NCBI GenBank assembly: GCA_003151275.1
Contig: PLXC01000021.1
Location: forward strand, 124,001-188,000
Direction of reading: 5' to 3'
Length of the DNA: 64,000 nucleotides
Source of the DNA: Candidatus Melainabacteria bacterium
Lineage (GTDB): Bacteria > Cyanobacteriota > Vampirovibrionia > Obscuribacterales > Obscuribacteraceae
Shown: positions 9,325 to 16,992 of the stretch, piece by piece
Layout: each line of letters opens with the position of its first letter
Numbering within the stretch: position 1 is the stretch's first letter
Translations under genes and position numbers: made by a program
The notes under the pieces: generated by a model
Told to the model about the DNA's origin: nothing
The model's input: the letters and a program-made list of their open reading frames with translations, nothing else
The model's database searches: none

Positions 9325-9864
9325 TTATTTGTCCACTTCGTTGATAAGAAATAGGAGTCGGTTCAAGTCGACGTTTAAGGTTTCAAGCACGCGGAGAGCC
9401 ACTCCTTTTTCGTTGGCAATCAGAGCGAGAAGTAAGTGCTCAGTGCGTACATCGTTGCATTTGAACTTTCGTGAGATTTCGAAGGAGGTTTCAACAACCT
9501 TTCTAAATAGATGCGTGGAGTGCAGGTCTTCTTCATTGATCTCGCCTACACCGGCCCCGTAACCGATAATGCTTTTAACTTCTCGACGGGCTTTGTCTGT
9601 AGATACGCCAAGCGAGTTTAATACCATCGCTGCGACTCTTTTGTCTTGTCTTAGGATGCCGATCAGAAGGTGTTCTGAGCCGACGAATCTGTGACCAAGG
9701 CGGAGGGACTCCTCTTTCGCGAAGCGGATCGCCCTTTCCAGTTGGACATTATGCCGATCTTCATCGCTGTCGTTCTGAGTACTAGGGCTTTTCAAAGCCG
9801 GACCACTCCAATCGCCGACCGCCTTGAGCGGGGTCTTCTCCGGTGAGTAATTGTTTTCTTCCAT
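9325..9864 (-). CDS. Stand-alone Clp N-domain (double Clp_N repeat) protein
   Basis: 179 residues. After a polar lead of about 35 residues come two Clp_N repeats: RFVGSEHLLIGILRQD and later VRTEHLLLALIANE, both carrying the typical (T/S)EHLLLA(L/I) core. No AAA+ module follows. In ClpC/ClpA this domain docks adaptors. Stand-alone versions such as plastid ClpT bind the Clp protease core, so a role tuning Clp proteolysis is plausible. The start is ATG 9864 with GAGAG upstream. The gene is divergent from the Cys-motif/TonB-C gene, with about 200 bp between them. Confidence 0.85.
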   Translation of the reverse strand: MEENNYSPEKTPLKAVGDWSGPALKSPSTQNDSDEDRHNVQLERAIRFAKEESLRLGHRFVGSEHLLIGILRQDKRVAAMVLNSLGVSTDKARREVKSIIGYGAGVGEINEEDLHSTHLFRKVVETSFEISRKFKCNDVRTEHLLLALIANEKGVALRVLETLNVDLNRLLFLINEVDK

Positions 9865-10070
9865 GCCAATGGGCTCTCGTTGACATCGCTCTACTAATCA
9901 TAATAGCTCTTATCTGTAATATTGACAGAGCTGCTGCCAGCGGGTATTCAAGGGTAAGCTTTTCCTTCTTGAAACGGAAGTTCCTGGCGGTCACTGCTGG
10001 CGGTGCACACAACCCGGAATTTCTAGGGTATTGCCTGTAGCAGTCTGATTTGGGATTTTGTCATAGTGTG

Positions 10071-10874
10071 ATGGTAGGGACCCAGAGCATTGCCAAAGAG
10101 ATGTTTTACAGAAACGAAGCTGTTTCAATAGCCATTCAGATCGCCTCTCCTTGCAGGGTTTCTTGGGACTCGATGGAAGGCGACGACATCACCCGCTTTT
10201 GTGGTCTCTGTCACTTAAACGTTTACAATCTTTCGGCTATAAATTCGAAAGCCGCTGAAGAATTTCTGCAGAGTCGTGTGTCTAGTGAGCGTGTCTGTGT
10301 GCGGTTCTTTCGTCGCCATGATGGAACAATTATTACTGAAGATTGCCCGGTCGGACTGAGGAAAATTCGTCGACTAACCAGAGCGGTAAGAACAGTCGCA
10401 GTCAGCCTGATTTCGATGCTAGTTTCCATTTTGCCTGCGCGGGCTCAATCTACAGCTAATAATCAATCACTATTAGCACCGTTGCCGGTGCGTTTTCCGA
10501 TGCATCCTCAACCGCCGGATTTCGTAAAACCGGTGGTGAGCAGCCATCCTACCCCAGTTGAAAAAACAAGTGCTGTTATGGGCCAGTTACCCGCCACCAA
10601 CTTTCGTCCGTTTATGGAAAATATACAAAAGAAGCTGTTAGATCGATGGCAGAATTGCAACGTAGAGAATCGGAAGCTCCCCGTGGTTGAGTTCAAAGTG
10701 CATAAAGATGGCAGTGTTTCCCATATCCACATAACGCGCAGTTCTGGTCATCCTGAGACCGATCTGACAGCGATTAAAGTGATCGAAGAAGAGGCTCCAT
10801 TTCATGCGCTTCCAGCAACTGCTGACCCAGACGTGGATATCCAATTCACTTTTAATCTTGATTTCAAAAAGTGA
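10071..10874 (+). CDS. Cys-motif (CGLC...RRHDG...DCP) domain fused to a TonB C-terminal domain
   Basis: About 267 residues from ATG 10071. The start is uncertain: TTG 10050 and ATG 10101 are also in frame and none has a clear ribosome site. The N-terminal part contains SPC, FCGLCHLNVYNLS, VRFFRRHDGTIITEDCP, a four-Cys pattern of a widespread uncharacterised domain whose Cys may bind a metal (inference). A membrane helix (VAVSLISMLVSILPARAQ) and a Pro-rich linker follow. The last 90 residues are TonB-C-like (KLLDRWQNCNVENRKLPVVEFKV split over two strands, SSGHPETDLTAIKVIEE). It may link cytosolic Cys chemistry to envelope contacts, but no function is known. Confidence 0.75.
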   Translation: MVGTQSIAKEMFYRNEAVSIAIQIASPCRVSWDSMEGDDITRFCGLCHLNVYNLSAINSKAAEEFLQSRVSSERVCVRFFRRHDGTIITEDCPVGLRKIRRLTRAVRTVAVSLISMLVSILPARAQSTANNQSLLAPLPVRFPMHPQPPDFVKPVVSSHPTPVEKTSAVMGQLPATNFRPFMENIQKKLLDRWQNCNVENRKLPVVEFKVHKDGSVSHIHITRSSGHPETDLTAIKVIEEEAPFHALPATADPDVDIQFTFNLDFKK

Positions 10875-11014
10875 TCATCGAACAGGACGCCGATTGACAT
10901 TATGATTGGCAAGATAGTACGATTGTTTTCGTACTATTGTATCGAGAGCTGTGCATCCACAGTCGGATACCTTACCAAGACCGCCACTAAGCGGTTACAA
11001 ATATCAGGTGAGTT

Positions 11015-11941
11015 ATGTCAAAAAAAGTTTTCGTCACTGGAGCTGCAGGCTATATAGGCGGTTCAGTCGCCGTTAGGCTCTTAAAAGCTGGTTATCAAGT
11101 CAAGGGTCTGACTCGTTCGCAAACAAGTGCCGACAAACTTCGCAGCCTTGGTGTAGAACCGGTATTAGGAGACTTGTCCGATGTCGAGTTGGTGACCAAA
11201 TGTGCTCGGGAAGCTGACATCGTCGTTGATGCTGCGGACTCTGACAATGAAGCAGCCGTCAAGACACTTATTTCAGCGCTAAATGGCAGTGACAAAGTGC
11301 TGATCCACACAAGTGGTTCGAGCATTGTTGCGGACCAGGCTAATGGTGAACCCTCGGATCGAATTTTTGACGAAACAACCAAATACAAACCTGAGCCTCA
11401 AAAACAGGCGAGAGTGGACATCGATAACATGGTTATTGAATCTGCAAAAGATGGAATTCGTGCTGTTGTGATTTGTCCTTGTCTAATTTATGGACAGGGA
11501 CTCGGTATTAATTCGGAGAGCCAACAAATCCCTGGTTTGATAAAACTCGCGATTGAAAGCGGCGTGGCAAAACACATCGGTCGTGGAGAAAACATTTGGT
11601 CCACGGTACACATCGAAGACCTTGCCGATCTTTACTTGCTTGTCATAGAAAAGGCACCAAGCGGTGGACTCTTCCTATTTGCTGAAAATGGAGAAGTGAC
11701 TTTTAAGCAGCTCGTTGAGAAGATAAAAGAAGGGCTTGATCTGAAAACACCAGTCGCAAATTGGCCGATCGAAGATGCGAGCGCTAAGTTTGGTGCTGGC
11801 ATGGCCATATTCGGGCTCGGCTCCAACTCCAGAATTCGGGGAGTAAAGAGCCGCGAACTTGGCTGGCAGCCAACCAGAAATTCCGCACAAGAAGATGTGC
11901 TTCGTTGCTGTTCGAGCTTAACTGCAAGCAGTCGGAAGTAG
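11015..11941 (+). CDS. NAD(P)-dependent epimerase/dehydratase (extended SDR-like)
   Basis: 308 residues, ATG 11015 behind AGGTGAG. The Rossmann start KKVFVTGAAGYIGGSVAVRL has GxxGxxG. HTSGSSIV gives the active-site Ser region and LIYGQGLGI matches atypical SDR epimerases. The classical YxxxK is not clear, as in NmrA- or SDR_a5-type members. A cytosolic oxidoreductase or nucleotide-sugar-like epimerase role is expected, with substrate unknown. It is followed after 12 bp by an esterase remnant on the same strand. Confidence 0.85.
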   Translation: MSKKVFVTGAAGYIGGSVAVRLLKAGYQVKGLTRSQTSADKLRSLGVEPVLGDLSDVELVTKCAREADIVVDAADSDNEAAVKTLISALNGSDKVLIHTSGSSIVADQANGEPSDRIFDETTKYKPEPQKQARVDIDNMVIESAKDGIRAVVICPCLIYGQGLGINSESQQIPGLIKLAIESGVAKHIGRGENIWSTVHIEDLADLYLLVIEKAPSGGLFLFAENGEVTFKQLVEKIKEGLDLKTPVANWPIEDASAKFGAGMAIFGLGSNSRIRGVKSRELGWQPTRNSAQEDVLRCCSSLTASSRK

Positions 11942-11953
11942 AGAAGCGAACGC

Positions 11954-12154
11954 TTGTCGTATAAATTTTGGGTAGCTTTCATTCGAGCATTGCTTGCCAA
12001 AATTAAAGACGAGCTCAACGTTGATAGTGAGCGCATCTATATAACTGGAATTTCAAACGGTGATCGTCCAAGCCGCGATTTGTCAGCGACTGAATTGATG
12101 TGTCAATTCTTCTGGGCGCACCCAAAGCATCCGTTCGTCACTCATCTGGATTGA
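11954..12154 (+). pseudogene. Esterase (PHB depolymerase/LpqC-like) remnant
   Basis: A 66-codon ORF whose middle, FIRALLAKIKDELNVDSERI then YITGISNG, matches the nucleophile-elbow region of polyhydroxybutyrate depolymerase-type esterases. Compare VNIDSRRIYAVGMSNGG in the intact gene at 48663. After GISNGD similarity stops (expected GISNGG), and there is no N-terminal half and no Asp or His of the triad. It looks like an internal fragment of a deleted gene. Confidence 0.6.
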
Positions 12155-12235
12155 TACCTGCTTGAATCGAGTTTAGAAGCGAGTTATCTAAACTACAATT
12201 CGGAACCAGTTCTTATCGATCTGACTTAGGAGCGA

Positions 12236-14080
12236 TCACCCTTGTCTAGTTTTAGTTAAATCCAGCATCTTGTATAGTCGATTTAGCGTCCAAATTGCCG
12301 CCCCTAAGATAGCGCCCGATTGGCTCAAAATTGGACTGTACAAAGCGCAGACTAACCAACCACAAGCGATTGCCGCTGTAAGAGCCGCTTTGCGCCGGGA
12401 GCGTGATATCTGCGACATGGCGAGCAAGAGAAATGCTATTGGTCCGGCAAAATTGAAAACTGTAAGTGCCATCATTGACGGCGTCATCGTCTGCGCACTT
12501 GATTGGATATGGCCGGCAGTTGGCGGACTTGGTGATGCTTGGTCAAGCGCTGTCACGTCTGGCACAGCATGGTGTGCGACATTGCTTGGTGCAGAAATTG
12601 GAGCGGGCATTGGCGTAGGAATCGGTGCTTCTGACAAAATTACTGCGTCAGCATTGTCGCTCTTATCACGTGCTAGATCGTCTTCTATACCGGGCGCTGG
12701 CTTGTTTTCCGTCGCTCGTCTAGATACGGCTTTAGGGCTTGGCTGAGCGCTTGCCCGGACAGAAGTTGAGTACTCTCTCTCATACTCCTGGCTTGGTTTT
12801 TGTGCAAGTCGTTGCTCAGTATATGAGAGAGTGCGGCCCATACTACGATCCAGTCCCATTTGATAATAGTCCGAACTGCGCTCCAACACCACAGCTCCGG
12901 AGACAGGAGAAACGACTCGATAGACACTGGCAAGTTCGACAGCTTGCGAGCGCTGATCTTCTTGCAGCAATCGGTCTATTTCTTGTTTTGCCCACATGTA
13001 TGAAATGCGATACGCCGTGTGTTCTGAAGCCAGGATTGGACAATCGGGTCTGTCCAGAGTTTTTGTTAACGTCATTTGACTGGCGTTGTTTTGAGAATCG
13101 CGCTCGATAGTGGCAACAATGAAGCCTGGAGGATCCGAGTGAGTGGCACGTGTTGCGAAACGAGTCAAGTTGCTGGAGCGAGCCATGGAAACAGTGAGTT
13201 TTTCCAAGTTCTTAGCGTCGATATTACCTCTCAGCAAGGAACCGCTGCTGGTGCTCTCATTTTGAACACCAACTTGATTTGAACTCATTGTCAATGGCGC
13301 GGTCAAGTGAACGTCTTGCTTGCAAGAGATGTTCACATTTGAGTCATCAATATAGGGAAGGGTCAATTCGGCTTGATTGTCCGCCGTCAATTTCATCGGA
13401 ACGGTCATTCCAATTCGCAACTTCATGTTTTGTCCTGGCATCACAGGCGATGCCTTAATCAAGACTCGATTGGCACTTATCTGCGTGATGATCAGTGGAT
13501 CACGGCGATCATTCACAACCCAATCGTAGGCCCGTTGAACGTTATCAGTTGAGTTGAATGCAGCTTCCTGAGCCTTTCCATTGATCCATAAAGTCGCTCT
13601 GGAAACTACAGAACCTGCAGGCAACACCATTTGCATTTGAGCTTCTTTTTTGACGGACGTACTGTTGCGCAGCGAGAACGTCCAATAATATGACGCGCTA
13701 AGAGATTCTGGATCCGCCACCCCGGTCAGTACAGAACGCGCAGCACTCAATCCATTTGCGTGAAGAGTCTTGACTGGTCTTGGATCGACGCGCGGCGGTA
13801 TGGAGACGACGACCGGAATTTGCGCAGGAATAGCAAAACTTTTTGGTGAAAGAATGCTAGGTGCTCGATCTGAATGTGCTTGCTGAAAAAAATAACCGCC
13901 TAATACACCGCCCGCAAGCAGCAACAAGGAGGCGCCGGCACCAGCGTAGAACGAAGACCACGAATGGTTTTGCGCCACCGGTGGAGGTGTTACTGGCTGC
14001 TTGTAGGCTAATTTCTCATCAGTAAGCAGGAACTCCAGCTTCTGTCGAGTTTGCATTTGTTCATCGTCTATTGTCGACAT
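12236..14080 (-). CDS. VIT-like domain membrane protein
   Basis: 614 residues from ATG 14080 (AGGAAGG upstream; longer in-frame starts at 14101 and 14149 lack such a site). A cytosolic tail and TM helix (about 43-65) come first. A VIT (vault/inter-alpha-trypsin)-like beta domain follows, with YYWTFSLRNSTSVKKEAQM and VLPAGSVVSRATLWINGKA, and later the PEP-CTERM-associated pattern VVSPVSGAVVLERSSDY. A Pro/Ala-rich stretch and two or three TM helices at the C-terminus close it. No von Willebrand A domain is seen. It is last in a minus-strand block with a response regulator. Function is unknown, perhaps envelope organisation. Confidence 0.7.
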   Translation of the reverse strand: MSTIDDEQMQTRQKLEFLLTDEKLAYKQPVTPPPVAQNHSWSSFYAGAGASLLLLAGGVLGGYFFQQAHSDRAPSILSPKSFAIPAQIPVVVSIPPRVDPRPVKTLHANGLSAARSVLTGVADPESLSASYYWTFSLRNSTSVKKEAQMQMVLPAGSVVSRATLWINGKAQEAAFNSTDNVQRAYDWVVNDRRDPLIITQISANRVLIKASPVMPGQNMKLRIGMTVPMKLTADNQAELTLPYIDDSNVNISCKQDVHLTAPLTMSSNQVGVQNESTSSGSLLRGNIDAKNLEKLTVSMARSSNLTRFATRATHSDPPGFIVATIERDSQNNASQMTLTKTLDRPDCPILASEHTAYRISYMWAKQEIDRLLQEDQRSQAVELASVYRVVSPVSGAVVLERSSDYYQMGLDRSMGRTLSYTEQRLAQKPSQEYEREYSTSVRASAQPSPKAVSRRATENKPAPGIEDDLARDKSDNADAVILSEAPIPTPMPAPISAPSNVAHHAVPDVTALDQASPSPPTAGHIQSSAQTMTPSMMALTVFNFAGPIAFLLLAMSQISRSRRKAALTAAIACGWLVCALYSPILSQSGAILGAAIWTLNRLYKMLDLTKTRQG

Positions 14081-14207
14081 CTGACTGCCCTTCCTGTTCA
14101 TGGTAATACGCCGTATGACTAAGCATAAGCGCGCGCCATGACAAGACATAGGCAGTCATCACTAGAGAAATACTGGGATTACCCCGGTGCTTATTAGTGA
14201 CCCGGTA

Positions 14208-14882
14208 CTATTCAGCAGCTAGTTTGTAACCAACACCATGGACGTTTTCGATGATTGAAGATTGCCCCTGCGTATCTATTTGTCGACGCAGACGCTTAAT
14301 GCAGGTTCGAACTGTTTCCGGACCAGAACCGGCTTCTGAATTCCAGACATGATCGAGCAGCGCATCCGCCTTGAAGACTTTGTTTGGATTGCGCATGAAG
14401 AATTCCAATACAGCAAACTCCTTTGGAGTCAGCTTAATAGCTTCACCGTCCTTGGTGACTATGTGATTGTTGGGATCGAGAGAAACGTTGCGAATACTCA
14501 AGATGTTGTCGTAAACGTTTGTTGGTCGCCGCAACAAAGCTCTAATTCGAGCTGACAATTCTTTGATATCAAATGGCTTAGTAAGATAATCGTCAGCGCC
14601 GGCGTTAAAGCCTTCCTCTTTGTCCTCAATATCATGTTTACCGGTGAGCATTAACACCGGTGCACGACCACCACTTGATTTATATCGTTTGCATATTTCT
14701 ACGCCGCTTAAATCGGGCAAACCCCAATCAAGCACGATCACATCGTATTGATATGTCTTTAGATAATGATCGGCTTCCAAACCATTGTGCGAGATCTCGA
14801 CGGTGTGGTGTTGGTGCGTGAGCCAATCTTCAATTATTGTGCAAACCGTCAGGTCATCTTCGACAACGAGGATTTTAGCCAT
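14208..14882 (-). CDS. OmpR/PhoB-family response regulator
   Basis: 224 residues. Receiver domain with Asp9-Asp10, phospho-acceptor Asp52 (VIVLDWGLPD), Thr80 and Lys102 (YLTKPF), then a winged-helix DNA-binding domain (ITKDGEAIKLTPKEFAVLEF split over two strands; ETVRTCIKRLRRQID). It is 15 bp downstream of a small-protein gene on the same strand and upstream of the VIT-like gene. No kinase is adjacent. It closely resembles the regulator at 37775 (DWxLP, GADDYLTKPF, ELSAR-RALLRR), so the two are paralogues. Either could be the protein that reads the PhoB-like boxes in this window, but nothing here proves that. Confidence 0.95.
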   Translation of the reverse strand: MAKILVVEDDLTVCTIIEDWLTHQHHTVEISHNGLEADHYLKTYQYDVIVLDWGLPDLSGVEICKRYKSSGGRAPVLMLTGKHDIEDKEEGFNAGADDYLTKPFDIKELSARIRALLRRPTNVYDNILSIRNVSLDPNNHIVTKDGEAIKLTPKEFAVLEFFMRNPNKVFKADALLDHVWNSEAGSGPETVRTCIKRLRRQIDTQGQSSIIENVHGVGYKLAAE

Positions 14883-14897
14883 TTTGCGGCTCGCAGG

Positions 14898-15143
14898 CTA
14901 TTTCTTGCTGCCAATCAAGATGATATTGGCGCCCAATTGGTAACGGGCTCCGGTATTCGGGTTTGTCACTTTGCCGTTTGCATAGAAGCCAACCGAGCCT
15001 GTCTTGAACTCTTTGGCAGAGGCAATAATTTGGCCCCATGGTTCTCCCGATGGTGTCTTTACCTCTAGTATCAGTGTTGCAGGTGAATCGGAATCTGTTT
15101 GTCCCTTTTCTGCCTTGTCTGCTTTCGCACCCTTTTCAGCCAT
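14898..15143 (-). CDS. Small basic-tailed protein of unknown function
   Basis: 81 residues, ATG 15143 behind a strong GGAGG. A Lys/Ala-rich N-terminal tail (about 1-22) is followed by a compact beta-rich domain with LILEVKTPSGEPWGQII, SVGFYANGKVTNPNTG and a C-terminal ILIGSKK. No family is recognised. It sits 15 bp upstream of the OmpR-type regulator on the same strand and is probably cotranscribed. Confidence 0.65.
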   Translation of the reverse strand: MAEKGAKADKAEKGQTDSDSPATLILEVKTPSGEPWGQIIASAKEFKTGSVGFYANGKVTNPNTGARYQLGANIILIGSKK

Positions 15144-15258
15144 TACATTTCCTCCGTCAATAGTCCCTACACATTATAGTGAAGAACAGCTGCTTCTTCT
15201 AGCTACACCGTTATATATGCGGTGTAGGAAAAGTGCAACCTCTAAGGGCGCTTTTGAG

Positions 15259-16983
15259 TTAGGGTGACGTCAGGTCTTCCAAATGGGCGCGCGCCTTGGC
15301 GGCTCTTGGATCATTGGCCGGGATCAGCTCTAAGAATTTGTTCAATTCGCTCACCGCAGATTTCTTATCGCCGACGCTTTCGAACGTATTGCTTAGAAGG
15401 AAATGAGCATCAGGATTGGTCGGAGCCATGGACACTGCTTGTTTGTAAGCATCGATCGCTGACTTCTTATCACCTGACATTAGCAGACTGGATCCCAAAT
15501 TCAGCTTTGCCGAAGCTGAACCCGGCGCGATACTGACAGCCTCTTTGGCTTGAGCCAGAGCATTATCGATGTCACCTGCTTTTACAAATGCGTAACTCAA
15601 CCTCTCATGCAAGGATTCGGAGGTCGGAAATAACTGCACAGCAGCTTGTAATAATTTGACGGCGCGGACTGGGTCACCTTCCTGCAAGCACTTTGATGCC
15701 AGCGCTTGCAATACGACTCGATCTCTTGGATTCAGAACATAAGATTGTTCAAGCTCTTTACGACTTACTTCTGGTTGTCCCAACTTCTCAAGAACGCGAG
15801 CGTAGTTGGCGTGAAATAAAGAATCATTCGGGCGGGCCGCAATCGCACGCTGATAAAGATCCGACGCTGCTTGCCAATCACCTTGGATTGTTTTTAGCGC
15901 ACCAAAATCCGCCAACGCATCGGCATACTTCGGATCGACAGAAATGGCCGCCTGATACTCTTTTGCGGCGCCAGCCATGTCACCAGCCGTAATCTTATTG
16001 GTGCCGTTGAGATAATATGCTTCCGCTGACAAAAAGTTTTTTACGTTATCAGGTATCTCTGAAACTTTCTCAACAGACGGAGTTCCGAGTACTAGTTCGT
16101 TTCCGGTCCAATCAGTCTTGATCACAGGAGTTTGCTTTTTATTTGGACTGATGATGCTGGTGTCAATTTCGGTTTGCTTCTTTGCTAACTCGAACGCCTC
16201 TTTTATAGGAATAAGCCCATCTTGTTGACGCAAAGCCTTAACTAAGTTTCGCGAGAAAGCATCACTCCATGTCATTTGGTCCGGGCGGCTCGATGAAAGG
16301 ATTACATACCCTTTGCCGAGAGCAACTTTTTCTAAGTCGATATTGAAGCCGCTGAAGAGTGCTTTAGCACCGGCGGTCAATTCGGCAGCACCGCTATAGC
16401 AAGATTGCAGCACCAAAACAATTCTCTCGGCCTTCACATCCTTTTTAAGGGTGTCCATCAAGGTTTGCATGGATATGCAAGTCGAGTAAACGTTATCAAT
16501 TGCGCAGTCATAGGCACACAGATAGGTGGACCCATCCGTCGTCGGAAAACCATTTGTGGCGATAAAGACGAGAACTAGGTCATCTGGACCAGCCAGAGAA
16601 CCCAACCAAGGGCTTGTTAGTGAAGAAACGATATTTTGCCTTGTCGCTGAAGCGTTGACGAGAAGTTTGACGTGGTCCGGTTGGAAGCGTCCACCATGCG
16701 GATCAACGAGGTAATCGTAAAATTGTTGAGCCGCTTTATCCATGGACACTTCAGAACCTTCCAGGCGCTTCTCCTTGAACTTGGACGCACCGATCACAAC
16801 TGCCCATTTTTGTTTGATCGGCTTGTTAGTCGGTTTGGCATTAGGATTGAGATCTTGGATTTTGGTGAACTCGACCCCTGGCACCGGCGATGGTGCTAAT
16901 TGATCGGCGCAAACACTCGCTGGAATAGTGAAGACCAGGGTTAAGACGCTAAATAGAGTGGCGATCCGTTTTGTTGTGATCAT
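15259..16983 (-). CDS. Secreted caspase-like (C14) protein with TPRs, catalytic His replaced
   Basis: 574 residues. Signal peptide (about 1-26), caspase/metacaspase fold (about 55-290), then seven or so TPRs to the end. The fold is shown by KWAVVIGASKFKE, DDLVLVFIATNGF and IVLVLQSCYSGAA. Cys195 sits in QSCYSG where metacaspases have DxCxSG. At the usual SGHG, however, the sequence is ATNG, so the catalytic His is Asn144. The dyad is broken and proteolysis is doubtful; it may be a pseudoenzyme scaffold (inference). It begins 9 bp after the stop of the hydrolase-DUF4384 gene, so the two form an operon. Confidence 0.85.
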   Translation of the reverse strand: MITTKRIATLFSVLTLVFTIPASVCADQLAPSPVPGVEFTKIQDLNPNAKPTNKPIKQKWAVVIGASKFKEKRLEGSEVSMDKAAQQFYDYLVDPHGGRFQPDHVKLLVNASATRQNIVSSLTSPWLGSLAGPDDLVLVFIATNGFPTTDGSTYLCAYDCAIDNVYSTCISMQTLMDTLKKDVKAERIVLVLQSCYSGAAELTAGAKALFSGFNIDLEKVALGKGYVILSSSRPDQMTWSDAFSRNLVKALRQQDGLIPIKEAFELAKKQTEIDTSIISPNKKQTPVIKTDWTGNELVLGTPSVEKVSEIPDNVKNFLSAEAYYLNGTNKITAGDMAGAAKEYQAAISVDPKYADALADFGALKTIQGDWQAASDLYQRAIAARPNDSLFHANYARVLEKLGQPEVSRKELEQSYVLNPRDRVVLQALASKCLQEGDPVRAVKLLQAAVQLFPTSESLHERLSYAFVKAGDIDNALAQAKEAVSIAPGSASAKLNLGSSLLMSGDKKSAIDAYKQAVSMAPTNPDAHFLLSNTFESVGDKKSAVSELNKFLELIPANDPRAAKARAHLEDLTSP

Positions 16984-16992
16984 GCTCTACCT

